Part shown: piece by piece, positions 8,696-18,615 of the stretch
Layout: each line of letters begins with the position of its first letter
Position numbering within the stretch: the first letter of the stretch is position 1
The notes under the pieces: model-generated
Databases searched by the model: none
What the model saw: only the letters and a program-made list of their open reading frames with translations
Told to the model about the DNA's origin: nothing
Position numbers and translations under genes: made by a program
Origin: Thalassobacter stenotrophicus
Lineage (GTDB): Bacteria; Pseudomonadota; Alphaproteobacteria; Rhodobacterales; Rhodobacteraceae
Length of the DNA: 64,000 bases
Direction of reading: 5' to 3'
Assembly: GCF_001458315.1 (NCBI RefSeq)
Contig: NZ_CYRX01000033.1
Span: 1 to 64,000 of the forward strand

Positions 8696-9256
8696 GTGTC
8701 ACACGCAGACGATCAGACCGACACTCGTCGGGATTTTCTCTACTACGCCACCGCTGGTGTGGGGGCTGTCACGGTTGGCGCCGGGGTTTGGCCCCTTGTT
8801 AACCAAATGAACCCATCCGCGGACGTGCAGGCTCTGTCCTCCATCGAGGTGGACGTTTCGGGCGTTGTTGAAGGAACGCAGATTAGCGTTCTGTTCTTGG
8901 GCAAGCCCGTGTTCATTCGCCGCCGCACAGCCGAAGAAATCGAAGCTGCGCGCACCGTTGAGCTGGGCGACCTGCTTGATGGCGAAGCTCGGAACCGCAA
9001 CATCAGCGGCGCAGACGCTGCCGATGAAAACCGCGCGCTGGATGAAACCGGCGAATGGCTGGTGATGATCGGGGTGTGTACGCACCTTGGTTGTGTACCA
9101 ATCGGCGACGGTGCCGGCGACTACGGTGGGTGGTTCTGCCCCTGCCACGGGTCGCACTACGACACCTCAGGCCGGATCCGCCGTGGCCCGGCGCCCGAAA
9201 ACCTGCCCATCCCCGTTGCGTCTTTCGTCAACGAAACAACAATTAAACTCGGTTAA
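8696..9256 (+). CDS. petA: Ubiquinol-cytochrome c reductase Rieske iron-sulfur subunit
   Basis: The Rieske subunit of the bc1 complex, which takes one electron from quinol at the Qo site and passes it to cytochrome c1. In 186 residues it has an N-terminal twin-arginine anchor ([19 protein letters not shown]) and the two cluster boxes CTHLGC (Cys128, His130, Cys133) and CPCHGS (Cys148, Cys150, His151), giving two Cys and two His ligands plus the disulfide pair. The start is GTG 8696, preceded by GGGAGA. First gene of petABC. Confidence 0.97.
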   Translation: MSHADDQTDTRRDFLYYATAGVGAVTVGAGVWPLVNQMNPSADVQALSSIEVDVSGVVEGTQISVLFLGKPVFIRRRTAEEIEAARTVELGDLLDGEARNRNISGADAADENRALDETGEWLVMIGVCTHLGCVPIGDGAGDYGGWFCPCHGSHYDTSGRIRRGPAPENLPIPVASFVNETTIKLG

Positions 9257-9274
9257 TCAGGGAGAAATACGACC

Positions 9275-10621
9275 ATGTCCGGAATTCCCCACGACCACTA
9301 CGAACCAACAACCGGCGGTGAAAAGTGGCTGCACAAGCGGCTGCCAATCGTAGGTTTGTTGTACGATACACTGATGCTGCCCACCCCCAAGAACCTCAAC
9401 TGGATGTGGATCTGGGGCATCGTGCTGACATTTACGCTGGCACTGCAGATCATCACCGGTATCGTTCTGGTGATGCACTACACGCCCCATGTGGACTTCG
9501 CGTTCGCCTCCGTTGAGCACATCATGCGCAACGTGAACGGCGGTTGGGCACTGCGGTATCTGCACATGAACGGCGCGTCGCTGTTCTTTGTTGCTGTGTA
9601 CCTGCACATCTTCCGCGGCCTCTACTACGGCTCGTACAAAGCACCCCGCGAAGTCACGTGGATCATCGGTATGCTGATCTATCTGTTGATGATGGGGACT
9701 GCGTTCATGGGATACGTGCTGCCATGGGGCCAGATGTCCTTCTGGGGCGCGACCGTGATCACCGGCCTGTTTGGTGCCATCCCGTTCATCGGTGAAGGCC
9801 TGCAAACATGGCTGCTGGGCGGACCCGCCGTGGACAACGCCACGCTGAACCGCTTCTTCTCGCTGCACTACTTGCTGCCGTTCGTGATTGCCGGTCTCGT
9901 GATCGTGCACATCTGGGCCTTCCACACCACGGGTAACAACAACCCAACCGGTGTCGAAGTCCGCCGCACGTCCAAAGCAGAAGCCGAAAAAGACACGCTG
10001 CCATTCTGGCCCTACTTCGTGATCAAAGACCTGTTCGCGTTGGCCCTGATCCTGGCTGTGTTCTTCGCCATCGTGGGTTTCATGCCCAACTACCTTGGCC
10101 ACCCCGATAACTACATCGAAGCCAACGCTCTGGCGACGCCCGCACACATCGTGCCCGAATGGTACTTCTTGCCGTTCTACGCGATCCTGCGCGCATTCGA
10201 TGACACGGTCTGGCTTGTGCAGCTTGTGGGCTTCCTCACAGGTGGCATCGTCGATGCGAAGTTCTTTGGTGTGGTTGCGATGTTCGGCGCGATCGTGGTG
10301 ATGGCTCTGGTGCCATGGCTCGACACGTCCAACGTCCGCTCCGGCCGCTACCGCCCGATGTTCAAGTGGTGGTTCTGGATCTTCGTGGTGAACTTCGTGG
10401 TTCTGACTTGGGTTGGCGCAATGCCTGCCGAAGGCATCTACCCGGTCATCGCTCTTATCGGTGCAACATACTGGTTCGCCTACTTCCTCGTGATCCTGCC
10501 CCTTTTGGGTGTCCTCGAGAAGCCAGACGTTCAGCCTGCAACGATCGAAGATGACTTCAACGCCAAATTCAAGTCCTCGGATGGCAAAGACGGCGCTCCT
10601 GCCGCCTCGCCAGCCGAATAA
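9275..10621 (+). CDS. petB: Cytochrome b of the bc1 complex
   Basis: The membrane core of ubiquinol-cytochrome c reductase, with two b hemes and the Qo and Qi quinone sites. At 448 residues it is a full-length cytochrome b, not the split b6/subunit IV form. Visible hallmarks are [38 protein letters not shown], the Qo-site PEWY (in [19 protein letters not shown]) and several paired histidines in helices B and D. Ribosome binding site GGGAGAAA. It lies 18 bp after petA and 18 bp before petC. Confidence 0.98.
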   Translation: MSGIPHDHYEPTTGGEKWLHKRLPIVGLLYDTLMLPTPKNLNWMWIWGIVLTFTLALQIITGIVLVMHYTPHVDFAFASVEHIMRNVNGGWALRYLHMNGASLFFVAVYLHIFRGLYYGSYKAPREVTWIIGMLIYLLMMGTAFMGYVLPWGQMSFWGATVITGLFGAIPFIGEGLQTWLLGGPAVDNATLNRFFSLHYLLPFVIAGLVIVHIWAFHTTGNNNPTGVEVRRTSKAEAEKDTLPFWPYFVIKDLFALALILAVFFAIVGFMPNYLGHPDNYIEANALATPAHIVPEWYFLPFYAILRAFDDTVWLVQLVGFLTGGIVDAKFFGVVAMFGAIVVMALVPWLDTSNVRSGRYRPMFKWWFWIFVVNFVVLTWVGAMPAEGIYPVIALIGATYWFAYFLVILPLLGVLEKPDVQPATIEDDFNAKFKSSDGKDGAPAASPAE

Positions 10622-10639
10622 GACAGGGGACTCTGACAC

Positions 10640-11458
10640 ATGTTCAAGAAACTTGCGATCACCGCAGCGGCGCTTACGGCCTTGGCAGGAACTCCTGCCA
10701 TCGCCGCCGGTGGGGCTGGTTATGTGACCGACTACGCCTTCTCCTTTGAGGGTCCATTCGGTAAATTTGACCAAAACCAACTGCAACGCGGCCTCAAGGT
10801 CTACACCGAGATCTGCGCCTCCTGCCACGGCCTTCAGTACGTGCCTTTCCGCACACTGTCGGACGAGGGTGGCGTTGGTCTCCCCGAAGACCAGATGAAA
10901 GCCTACACCTCCAACTTCGAAGTCTGGGATTCGTCCCTGAACGACGGCGAAGGTGACTTCCGTCAGGCGGTTCCGTCCGACAACTTCCCCGCCGTGAACG
11001 GCGTTGGCGCACCTGACCTGTCGCTGATGGCAAAGGCACGCGCTGGTTTCCACGGCCCCTACGGCCTTGGTACGAACCAGTTGTTCAAAGGCATGGGCGG
11101 CGCGGAATACATCGCCTCCCTGCTGGCGGGTTACACCGGTGAGGAAAAAGAAGAAGCTGGCACTGTTTTGTACGAAAACAAAGCGTTCCCCGGCGGCTGG
11201 ATTTCCATGGCCCCCCCACTTTGGGGTGACGACCTTGAGTTCGACGATGGTGCGGCAACGGACCTGGAATCGATCTCGCAGGACGTCTCCGCATTCCTGA
11301 TGTGGACGGCTGAGCCCAAGATGATGGCACGTCAACAGATGGGTCTGACCTCTGTTCTGCTGCTGTCTTTGCTGACGGTTCTGCTCTACCTCACCAACAA
11401 ACGCCTCTGGGCGCCGGTGAAGAAGAAAGCCAAAGCTGCTGGCCAACCCGCTGAATAA
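10640..11458 (+). CDS. petC: Cytochrome c1 of the bc1 complex
   Basis: A c-type heme protein that passes electrons from the Rieske centre to soluble cytochrome c. A Sec signal peptide ([22 protein letters not shown]) is followed by the heme motif CASCH (Cys59, Cys62, His63) within [17 protein letters not shown]-terminal membrane anchor ([17 protein letters not shown], about residues 236-252) ends in a basic tail. The 272-residue length is typical. Last gene of the operon, with a strong terminator 18 bp downstream. Confidence 0.97.
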   Translation: MFKKLAITAAALTALAGTPAIAAGGAGYVTDYAFSFEGPFGKFDQNQLQRGLKVYTEICASCHGLQYVPFRTLSDEGGVGLPEDQMKAYTSNFEVWDSSLNDGEGDFRQAVPSDNFPAVNGVGAPDLSLMAKARAGFHGPYGLGTNQLFKGMGGAEYIASLLAGYTGEEKEEAGTVLYENKAFPGGWISMAPPLWGDDLEFDDGAATDLESISQDVSAFLMWTAEPKMMARQQMGLTSVLLLSLLTVLLYLTNKRLWAPVKKKAKAAGQPAE

Positions 11459-11476
11459 GCGCGTTAGTTATGATTG

Positions 11477-11510
11477 AAAAAGGGCGCGGGCTGGTCTCGC
11501 GCCCTTTTTT
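11477..11510 (+). terminator. Rho-independent terminator of petABC
   Basis: A perfect stem GGGCGCG/CGCGCCC (11482-11488 with 11498-11504), extended by flanking A and T runs and followed by six Ts. Confidence 0.9.
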
Positions 11511-11567
11511 CATGTTGAGGGCCTGCTTGCTGCCCGCTAGACCAATGCTCGCAAAGGAGCACTGCCC

Positions 11568-12671
11568 ATGTCGATGAATTCTTTCGGACATCTCTTCCGC
11601 GTCACCACTTGGGGCGAAAGCCACGGGCCCGCCTTGGGCGCCACGGTTGACGGCTGCCCCCCCGGTATCGCGGTGGATGAGGCGTTCCTTCAGCAGTGGT
11701 TGGACAAGCGAAAGCCCGGCCAGAACAAGAACACTACCCAGCGGAAAGAACCCGATGCCGTGCGTATCCTGTCCGGCATGTTTGAGGGCCGCACGACGGG
11801 TACGCCGATCCAACTGATGATCGAAAACACCGATCAACGGTCCAAGGATTACGGCGACATCGTCGAGAAATTCCGCCCCGGCCATGCGGACATCACCTAT
11901 TGGCAGAAATACGGTATCCGCGACTATCGCGGGGGCGGTCGGTCCAGCGCGCGCGAAACGGCCGCGCGGGTGGCTGCTGGCGGTATTGCCCGCGCGGCCC
12001 TTGCGCAGATGGTGCCGGACCTGCAAATCACGGGCTACATGGTGCAGATGGGCGCGCTTGGCATTGATCGCGCGCAGTTCGACTGGGATGAAATCGACCG
12101 TAACGATTTCTGGTGCCCCGATGCGCAAGCCGCCAGCGCGTTTGAGGCGCATCTCGATTGGCTCCGCAAGGATGATCACAATTCCGTCGGCGCCGTGATT
12201 GAGGTCACTGCACGCGGCATGCCCGCCGGCCTCGGTGCGCCGATCTATGGCAAGCTGGACACCGATCTGGCCGCCGCGATGATGTCGATCAATGCCGTCA
12301 AAGGCGTTGAGATCGGTGAGGGCATGGCCGCAGCCGCCCTCACGGGTCGTGACAACGCAGATGAGATTTTCATGGGTCCAAACGGGCCGGAATACAGCTC
12401 AAACCACGCAGGCGGTATTCTCGGTGGGATCAGCACGGGCCAAGACGTCGTTGTGCGGTTCGCGGTCAAACCAACGTCGAGCATCCTGTCTGAGCGGCGC
12501 ACAATCACCAAGTCCGGCGAAGAGACGACGATCATCACCAAGGGTCGCCACGACCCCTGTGTCGGCATCCGCGCTGTCCCCGTAGGTGAGGCGATGATGG
12601 CTTGCGTCCTGTTGGATCATATCCTGCTGCACCGTGGCCAAGTTGGCGAAAACCAAGGCGCGATTGGCTAG
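11568..12671 (+). CDS. aroC: Chorismate synthase
   Basis: Makes chorismate from 5-enolpyruvylshikimate 3-phosphate using reduced FMN, the last shared step of aromatic amino acid synthesis. The 367-residue protein carries the three family signatures: [18 protein letters not shown] near the start, the RYYGGG-like [20 protein letters not shown], and the C-terminal [17 protein letters not shown]. Single gene, with ribosome binding site AAAGGAG before the ATG. It converges on the EamA transporter with 3 bp between the stops. Confidence 0.97.
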   Translation: MSMNSFGHLFRVTTWGESHGPALGATVDGCPPGIAVDEAFLQQWLDKRKPGQNKNTTQRKEPDAVRILSGMFEGRTTGTPIQLMIENTDQRSKDYGDIVEKFRPGHADITYWQKYGIRDYRGGGRSSARETAARVAAGGIARAALAQMVPDLQITGYMVQMGALGIDRAQFDWDEIDRNDFWCPDAQAASAFEAHLDWLRKDDHNSVGAVIEVTARGMPAGLGAPIYGKLDTDLAAAMMSINAVKGVEIGEGMAAAALTGRDNADEIFMGPNGPEYSSNHAGGILGGISTGQDVVVRFAVKPTSSILSERRTITKSGEETTIITKGRHDPCVGIRAVPVGEAMMACVLLDHILLHRGQVGENQGAIG

Positions 12672-12674
12672 GTG

Positions 12675-13541
12675 CTAGGCGCGCATCCGGCTGACTTGTA
12701 CGGCCAGAATACCGCCGGCGATCACAATAACGCCCACGGCGTCCGCGATGCCCATCCGCTCACCCAGCAATAGGGCCGCGACGACCACGCCAAAGAACGG
12801 GTTGAGAAAGTGAAATGTCGCGGCAGGTGTCGCGCCGATCCGGTCCACCAGCGTGAACCAAACCCACGTTGCGGCCAGCCCCGGCACCAGCGTCGTATAG
12901 GCAAGCGCCGTGATCAGGCGCGGGGTCCACGTGACGTCCCATGTCTCAAGCGCAAAGCCGAGCGGTGTCAGCACGGCAGAGCCCACCAGCATCTGCAAGC
13001 CCACGACCATCATCAAATTGCCGCCGCCCGACACGCCCCGCATCGCAAGCGTTGCGGCCGTCAACGCCATGACACCGATCAGGCAAAATACGATGCCCAG
13101 CATATCCGCGCCGCCTTGCACCCGCGTGCCCATAATCAAAGCAACACCTAATGTGCCCGCGATCAACCCGGCCACGCCGAGCGGGCGGGTGCGCTCTCCG
13201 AACAAGACCCAGATACAGACAGCGACCAGTAGGGGCATGACGCTTGCCACGATCGCGGCAAGGGACGCTTCGATCCACTGCATCGCCACAAAATTCAGGC
13301 CCAGATACAGCGCGTTTTGACAGATGCCGAACACGACGACCGCGGTCCATTGCCCGCGTGTCAGCCGCGCGGTCTGCCCCATGGCCAACGCCAAGGCCAC
13401 ACCAACACCACCCGAAATCGCGAACCGCAATGCCAGCGCCAGAATGGGCGGTGCCTCGGCCACGATGATCCGCGCCGACGTAAAGGCCGACGACCACATT
13501 AGCGCAAAGGCCAGCCCCAGAAAAAGTGCGCGAAAATCCAT
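12675..13541 (-). CDS. EamA/DMT family transporter
   Basis: A 288-residue inner-membrane protein with about ten hydrophobic helices arranged as two EamA repeats. The first repeat begins ALFLGLAFALMWSSAFTSARIIV, and the second shows ALAYTTLVPGLAATWVWF and the typical end LNPFFGVVVAALLLGERMG. Members export amino acids or other metabolites; the substrate is not predictable. Confidence 0.9.
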   Translation of the reverse strand: MDFRALFLGLAFALMWSSAFTSARIIVAEAPPILALALRFAISGGVGVALALAMGQTARLTRGQWTAVVVFGICQNALYLGLNFVAMQWIEASLAAIVASVMPLLVAVCIWVLFGERTRPLGVAGLIAGTLGVALIMGTRVQGGADMLGIVFCLIGVMALTAATLAMRGVSGGGNLMMVVGLQMLVGSAVLTPLGFALETWDVTWTPRLITALAYTTLVPGLAATWVWFTLVDRIGATPAATFHFLNPFFGVVVAALLLGERMGIADAVGVIVIAGGILAVQVSRMRA

Positions 13542-13570
13542 AGGTTTCTATCACATGGATATCTGCAAAG

Positions 13571-13597
13571 AAAAAGGGCCGCCCGAAGACGACCCTT
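13571..13597 (-). terminator. Terminator of the HU gene with cUUCGg tetraloop
   Basis: On the minus strand a 10-bp stem (AAGGGTCGTC with GGCGGCCCTT, two G-U pairs) closes on the stable tetraloop C(TTCG)G and is followed by five Ts. It lies 23 bp after the HU stop. Confidence 0.8.
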
Positions 13598-13619
13598 AAA
13601 TTCTACGCTCAAGAAGCGA

Positions 13620-13910
13620 TTAGCCGTTCACGCTGTCTTTCAGCGCTTTGGCGATGGTCATTTTCACGACCTTGTCTGCGTCTTTCTTGAACTGCTCGCC
13701 AGTGGCGGGGTTGCGAACCATACGCTCGGGACGCTCACGGCAGGCGATTTTGCCGATGCCGGGCAGGGTCACTGCGCCACCGCCGGAAACTTCGGTCGTA
13801 ATCAGTTCGCAGATTGCGTCCAATGCGGCGCCTGCGGACTTTTTGTCCGTGTCCATCTTCTCTGCCAATGCGGCCACAAGCTGGGTCTTTGTCATTGGTT
13901 TAGTTGCCAT
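13620..13910 (-). CDS. HU family DNA-binding protein
   Basis: A small nucleoid protein of 96 residues. It has the HU/IHF dimer core (MTKTQLVAALAEKMDTDKKSAGAALDAICELI) and the DNA-arm region GGAVTLPGIGKIACRERPERMVRNPATGEQF, in which the usual RxGRNPxTG signature is changed to RMVRNPATG. Good ribosome binding site AGGAG before the ATG. Single-gene transcript with its own promoter and terminator. It looks like HU rather than IHF. Confidence 0.93.
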   Translation of the reverse strand: MATKPMTKTQLVAALAEKMDTDKKSAGAALDAICELITTEVSGGGAVTLPGIGKIACRERPERMVRNPATGEQFKKDADKVVKMTIAKALKDSVNG

Positions 13911-13953
13911 GTCGATCTCCTCAAAGCTTTAACCCTGGCGGTTGTTTCATATG

Positions 13954-13983
13954 ATTCTAGCCGAATGATGTGGGGACACACAA
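13954..13983 (-). promoter_or_regulatory. Candidate promoter of HU gene
   Basis: Minus strand TTGTGT (13983-13978), 18-nt spacer, TAGAAT (13959-13954). The -35 lies inside a hairpin (CACACAA/TTGTGTG, 13977-13994). Confidence 0.4.
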
Positions 13984-14029
13984 CAAGTTGTGTGCCCTGA
14001 CCCCCAGTTTTCTACGTTATTTTGCCCTT

Positions 14030-15514
14030 TTAGAGGAAAGCGGTCTCTTCAAAGCTGCGCAATTTGCGCGAATGCAGCCGTTCGAGGGGCATTTCGCGCA
14101 AGCTCTCCATGGCGCGGATCCCAATCAGCAAATGCCGACTGACCTGCGACTTGTAGAAACTCGACGCCATTCCGGGCAATTTCAGCTCCCCGTGGAGGGG
14201 TTTGTCCGACACACACAGAAGCGTTCCATAGGGCACGCGAAAGCGGAAACCGTTGGCCGCGATGGTCGCGCTTTCCATATCCAGCGCGACGGCCCGCGAC
14301 TGGCTCAGCCGCTTGACCGGGCCGGATGTCTCTCGCAATTCCCAGTTTCGGTTATCAATCGTGGCGACGGTGCCCGTGCGCATGATCCGCTTTAGCTCAT
14401 ACCCCTCCAGCTCGGTCACCTCGGCCACGGCGGTTTCCAGCGCGATCTGCACCTCGGCCAAGGCGGGGATCGGCACCCATACCGGCAGGTCATCGTCCAG
14501 CACGTGATCTTCGCGCAGATAGGCGTGCGCCAACACGAAATCCCCCAGCGATTGCGAATTTCGCAGCCCCGCGCAATGACCGACCATCAGCCAAACATGG
14601 GGGCGCAACACGGCAATATGGTCCGTCGCGGTTTTGGCGTTGGACGGGCCCACGCCGATGTTGACCAACGTAATGCCCGCCTCTTTGCCCCGCTTTAGGT
14701 GATAGGTCGGCATTTGGGGCATTTTGGCAGGCTCGGGCAGATCACCGTCGGGGTCCGTCAGGACCACGTTGCCCGGCCCCACCAGCGCGGTGTACCCCGA
14801 CGCAGGGTCCCGCAGGGCCGCACGGGCATAGGCCACGAACTCATCCACATAGAATTGGTAGTTCGTGAACAGGACGTGGTTTTGAAAATGCTCCGCGTCG
14901 GTCGCGGTGTAATGCGCCAACCGCGCGAGCGAATAATCAATCCGTTGCGCCGTAAAGGGCGCCAGCGGTTTTGCACCATCCTCAAACGCAAAACCCACGC
15001 CATTGGCGATATCGTCGTTTGTGGTGCTTAGGTCCGGGACATCGAAAATATCCCGCATCAAAAACGGCAAAACCCCGTCTTGGGGCACGCTGAGGCTGTC
15101 GTCGTTTAGCACCGCAAAGTGGATCGGGATCGGTGTCTGCGACCACCCGATCCAGACGCCCACATCATGGTTTTTGATCAACAGCGCGATCTGCTGCGTC
15201 AGGTAATGCGCAAACAGATCGGGGCGGGTGATCGTGGTCGCATAGACCCCGGGTTCGGCCACATGCCCAAAGCTGAGGCGGCTGTCAGCATGCCCGTAAC
15301 TGCGCGTTGTTAAACGAATTTCCGGGTAATAGGCGCGAAAACGGCAGCCGGGATCACCCTCCGCCGTGGCGCGGTTGAACGCGCCGTTCAAAAAACCGGT
15401 GGCCTCGGTGTAAAGCCGTTGAAGCTCGGCCACAGCGGCAGCAGGATCGGTGAAGCGTTTTGGCTCCGCGTCAGGCGGGCTAGAGATTTTGGTCGTCGCG
15501 CGGGGGGCGTTCAT
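14030..15514 (-). CDS. amn: AMP nucleosidase
   Basis: Cleaves AMP to adenine and ribose 5-phosphate. The 494-residue length fits the bacterial enzyme. The N-terminal AMP-nucleosidase-specific domain is followed by a phosphorylase-type catalytic domain with LVNIGVGPSNAKTATDHIAVLRPHVWLMVGHCAGLR and the late VALDMESATIAANGFRFRVPYGTLLCVSDKPLHGE (the Met-Glu ribose-binding pair). The start overlaps the end of the adenine deaminase gene by ATGA, so the two form an operon that takes AMP to adenine and then hypoxanthine. Confidence 0.95.
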   Translation of the reverse strand: MNAPRATTKISSPPDAEPKRFTDPAAAVAELQRLYTEATGFLNGAFNRATAEGDPGCRFRAYYPEIRLTTRSYGHADSRLSFGHVAEPGVYATTITRPDLFAHYLTQQIALLIKNHDVGVWIGWSQTPIPIHFAVLNDDSLSVPQDGVLPFLMRDIFDVPDLSTTNDDIANGVGFAFEDGAKPLAPFTAQRIDYSLARLAHYTATDAEHFQNHVLFTNYQFYVDEFVAYARAALRDPASGYTALVGPGNVVLTDPDGDLPEPAKMPQMPTYHLKRGKEAGITLVNIGVGPSNAKTATDHIAVLRPHVWLMVGHCAGLRNSQSLGDFVLAHAYLREDHVLDDDLPVWVPIPALAEVQIALETAVAEVTELEGYELKRIMRTGTVATIDNRNWELRETSGPVKRLSQSRAVALDMESATIAANGFRFRVPYGTLLCVSDKPLHGELKLPGMASSFYKSQVSRHLLIGIRAMESLREMPLERLHSRKLRSFEETAFL

Positions 15515-17295
15515 AGGGTCAATTCCGTAAGCTCAAATTTCGTGACATCCACCAGCCCAAGGTCACTGATCCGCAGGGCGGGGATGACCACAAGAGCCAG
15601 CAGAGAATGCTGCATATAGGCGTTGTTCAGGGTGCAGCCGCAGGCCTGCATCGCGGCCACCATGGCGTCTGCTTTGGCCGCGACTTCATGGGCGGGGCTG
15701 TCGGACATGAGGCCCGCGATGGGCAGTTCAACCAAGGCCAACTCGCGCCCGTCCTGCCACACGGTGACCCCGCCGCCGACCTGCGCAAGGCGGTTCGCGG
15801 CCAGTGCCATATCCGCGCGCGATGTGCCCACGACGATCATGTGGTGACTGTCATGCGCCACGGTTGAGGCCATCGCCATCGGCCCGCTATAGCCAAATCC
15901 TGCGACGAACGCGTTGCTCACGCCGCCCGTGCCTTTGTGCCGCTCCACAAGCGCGATTTGGCAAGTATCGCCCGTGCCCTCAATCAGGCCGTCGCGAACG
16001 GGTAGCTCGCGGATCAAGGCCTCGGTGGGGGCTTGGTTTTCGACCACGCCAATGACGCGGCAGGTGGCGGTTTCACCGCTGCCCGTGATCTCAAAATCCG
16101 GCGCAGTCAGGGGTTTACCCAGATGAACGGTGTTTCGCGCAGCTGTGGGCCAGTCGATATGCGGGCAGGTTGCGCGCAGCTGACCGCCCTCTGCCACGAC
16201 CTCGCCGAGGGCGATGACCGTCTCAATCGGCAGCTCCTCCAGCGAGGAGGTCAGGATCAAATCTGCACGCCGCCCCGGCGCAATGGAGCCTAATTCCCGT
16301 TCCAGCCCGAAATGCGTGGCGGTGTTGATGGTGGCCATTTGCAGGGCGATCAATGGGTCGCACCCGCAGGCAATCGCGTGGCGCACAACCCTGTCCATAT
16401 GCCCGTCATTCACCAACGTGCCAGAGTGGCAATCATCCGTGCAGAGGATGAAATTCCGCGGATCAAGGCCGCGCTCCGTGATTGCGGTGATCTGGCTCTC
16501 GACATCATACCACGCGGAGCCAAGCCGCATCATCGACCGCATCCCTTGGCGCACGCGGGCAACAGCGTCGTCCTCACAGGTGCCCTCGTGGTCATCCGCC
16601 GGACCACCCGCCGCATAGGCATGAAACGCAGGCCCCAAATCCGGCGAGGCATAGTGCCCCCCGATGGTTTTGCCCGCCCGCGCGGTCGCAGCCATTTCGG
16701 CCAGCATCTTGGGGTCGCCGTTCACGACGCCGGGAAAGTTCATCATCTCACCCAGACCAATGATGCCGGGCCACGCCATCGCCTCGGCCACGTCGTCCGG
16801 AGTGATCTCATGGCCGGTGGTTTCCAAGCCGGGCGCAGAGGGCGCGCAGGAGGGCATCTGGGTGAAAATGCTGATGGGCTGCAACAGCGCCTCATCATGC
16901 ATCAAGCGCACACCGCTCAGGCCCAAAACATTCGCGATTTCATGGGGATCAGTGAACATAGAGGTCGTGCCGTGGGGGATGACCGCGGCGGCAAATTCAG
17001 CCGGGGTCAGCATCCCGCTTTCGATGTGCATATGGGCATCGCACAGGCCCGGAATGACATATTGCCCAGCCGCGTCGATCACGTGGGTATCTGGGCCAAT
17101 ACAATGGCTTGCATCGGGGCCGACATAGGCAAAACGCCCTTGCGCGATGGCAATGTCCCACTCAAGGATTTCACGGGTGTGCACGTTCACCACGCGGCCG
17201 CCACGGACCACGGTTTGCGCAGGTGTTCGCCCGGCGGCTACGGCGATTAATGTAGGGGCGCAGTCCGCCCAAGACGTAATATCTTTTGCTTGCAT
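15511..17295 (-). CDS. ade: Adenine deaminase
   Basis: Deaminates adenine to hypoxanthine. The 594-residue amidohydrolase has the metal-binding motif GLCDAHMHIESGM, a conserved PHGTTSMFTDPHEIANVLG, the later metal-site Asp in ILCTDDCHSGTL, and the C-terminal adenine-deaminase domain. First gene of the ade-amn operon, divergent from the VOC gene with 50 bp between the starts. Confidence 0.95.
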   Translation of the reverse strand: MQAKDITSWADCAPTLIAVAAGRTPAQTVVRGGRVVNVHTREILEWDIAIAQGRFAYVGPDASHCIGPDTHVIDAAGQYVIPGLCDAHMHIESGMLTPAEFAAAVIPHGTTSMFTDPHEIANVLGLSGVRLMHDEALLQPISIFTQMPSCAPSAPGLETTGHEITPDDVAEAMAWPGIIGLGEMMNFPGVVNGDPKMLAEMAATARAGKTIGGHYASPDLGPAFHAYAAGGPADDHEGTCEDDAVARVRQGMRSMMRLGSAWYDVESQITAITERGLDPRNFILCTDDCHSGTLVNDGHMDRVVRHAIACGCDPLIALQMATINTATHFGLERELGSIAPGRRADLILTSSLEELPIETVIALGEVVAEGGQLRATCPHIDWPTAARNTVHLGKPLTAPDFEITGSGETATCRVIGVVENQAPTEALIRELPVRDGLIEGTGDTCQIALVERHKGTGGVSNAFVAGFGYSGPMAMASTVAHDSHHMIVVGTSRADMALAANRLAQVGGGVTVWQDGRELALVELPIAGLMSDSPAHEVAAKADAMVAAMQACGCTLNNAYMQHSLLALVVIPALRISDLGLVDVTKFELTELTL

Positions 17296-17345
17296 AACTT
17301 AGGCTGACACGGGCAGGCTAAAGGCGCAAGACGGGAGCGCGGCCA

Positions 17346-17771
17346 ATGGACTATGATACGATCTCTGCCGAGGCGTTCGGTGCGGGTCTGCGTGGTTTCG
17401 GGATCAACCTTTTGGTTGTGGATGTCGCCGATGAGGTGGCGTTCTTGACCGAGGTGTTCGAGATGACCGCCCACCGCGTATCGGATGATTTCGCGATTTT
17501 GGTATCGGGGGGAACGGTGCTTCAGCTGCACAGTGATGGCACCTATCATGCTAACCCTTTGCTGGGTCTGGTGCCCGAAAATCCACCGCGCGGGGGCGGG
17601 GCGGAATTGCGGCTGTACGACATTGCGCCAGAGCCTGCGGTGGCCCGCGCGACGATTCGGGGCGACGTGGTTTTGCAGTCTCCGACGGACAAACCCCATG
17701 GTCTCTGCGAGGCTTACATTCTATCGCCCAGCGGGTACGCTTGGGTGCCATCAAGGCCCCTGAAAAACTAG
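17346..17771 (+). CDS. VOC (glyoxalase-like) superfamily protein
   Basis: A 141-residue protein with the beta-alpha-beta-beta-beta pattern of the vicinal oxygen chelate fold (GINLLVVDVADEVAFLTEVFEM, then FAILVSGGTVLQLHSD, and the C-terminal AYILSPSGYAWVPS). Metal ligands cannot be assigned with confidence. It is followed at once by a tandem palindromic operator and a class II aldolase gene, whose promoter must partly overlap its 3' end. Confidence 0.7.
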   Translation: MDYDTISAEAFGAGLRGFGINLLVVDVADEVAFLTEVFEMTAHRVSDDFAILVSGGTVLQLHSDGTYHANPLLGLVPENPPRGGGAELRLYDIAPEPAVARATIRGDVVLQSPTDKPHGLCEAYILSPSGYAWVPSRPLKN

Positions 17772-17777
17772 GGCCAC

Positions 17778-17801
17778 AATGTATACATTAATGTATACAT
17801 T
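17778..17801 (+). promoter_or_regulatory. Tandem palindromic operator, GntR-like
   Basis: Two exact head-to-tail copies of the 12-bp palindrome AATGTATACATT fill 24 bp, ending 16 bp before the aldolase ATG. The core TGTATACA resembles operators of FCD-type GntR regulators. No such regulator is encoded in the window. Confidence 0.7.
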
Positions 17802-17817
17802 AAACGGGAGGAAAAAC

Positions 17818-18567
17818 ATGGACGGTGCCGGCGCGAATATCGGGAATTGGACGGAGCGGGTGGATATGGCTGCGGCCTTCCGCTGGACGGCTCGGATGGA
17901 CATGCACGAGGGGGTGGCCAACCACTTTTCGCTGTCGATCAATGAGGACGGGTCCAAGTTTTTGATGAACCCGAACATGATGCATTTTTCGCGCATCCGG
18001 GCGAGCGATCTGATCGTCGTCGATGCAAACGACCCCGAGACATTGCAGGGCCCGAATGCCCCCGATGAAACGGCGTGGGGGTTGCACGGTGGGTTGCACC
18101 GCCTGTGCCCGCACGCGCGGTGCGCGATGCACGTCCATTCGCCCTATGCGACGGTTCTGGCCTGCCTCAAGGATCCGGTCCTGCCCCCGTTGGAACAGAA
18201 CGCTGCAATGTTCTTTAACCGGATTGCGGTGGACCCTGCTTATGGCGGCTTAGCGCTAGAAGAAGAGGGCGCGCGCTGTGCCAAACTGTTGGACGACCCG
18301 CGCAAGAAGGTCCTCGTGATGGGCAATCACGGCGTGATGGTGATTGGCGACACCGTGGGTGAGACGTTTGGCCGGCTCTATTATTTTGAGCGCGCCTGCG
18401 CCAACTACATCCGCGCCCTGCAAACCGGTCAGCCGCTGAACATCCTGTCGGATGAGGTCGCAGAGAAAACCGCCCGTGAGATTGAAGAGTATTCCGGCGA
18501 CGATGAGAAATTCTTGTCAGAGCTAAAGGCGCTTCTTGACGCAGAGGGCGATGCCTACGCGACTTAG
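17818..18567 (+). CDS. Class II aldolase/adducin family protein
   Basis: A 249-residue member of the family that includes fuculose- and ribulose-phosphate aldolases and decarboxylating relatives. The zinc-site pattern is visible: EGVANHFSLSI (substrate phosphate loop region), then CAMHVHSPYATVLA with the two metal His, and MGNHGVMVIGDTVGE with the third. The start is ATG 17818 because GGGAGGA sits 6 nt upstream; an earlier in-frame ATG at 17779 lies inside the operator. Often annotated as a hypothetical class II aldolase in roseobacters; the substrate is unknown. The following ABC genes may belong to the same pathway. Confidence 0.88.
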   Translation: MDGAGANIGNWTERVDMAAAFRWTARMDMHEGVANHFSLSINEDGSKFLMNPNMMHFSRIRASDLIVVDANDPETLQGPNAPDETAWGLHGGLHRLCPHARCAMHVHSPYATVLACLKDPVLPPLEQNAAMFFNRIAVDPAYGGLALEEEGARCAKLLDDPRKKVLVMGNHGVMVIGDTVGETFGRLYYFERACANYIRALQTGQPLNILSDEVAEKTAREIEEYSGDDEKFLSELKALLDAEGDAYAT

Positions 18568-18615
18568 CGGTTCAATTCTGCCGCGAAGTGGCGGATTATA
18601 ACGATGATTTTTTCA

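Noticed and set aside
9257-11446. Very long minus-strand open frame opposite petB and petC
   Set aside because: His/Arg/Gln-rich composition is typical of an antisense frame; both opposite genes are certain.
13973-13997. Hairpin as a rho-independent terminator for ade-amn
   Set aside because: No T run follows on the minus strand; it fits better as part of the HU promoter region.
16312-17250. Long plus-strand open frame opposite adenine deaminase
   Set aside because: Antisense of a certain gene; rich in His, Arg and Gly with no family motif.
17779-17817. Earlier ATG for the class II aldolase
   Set aside because: It lies inside the palindromic operator and has no ribosome site, while GGGAGGA serves ATG 17818.
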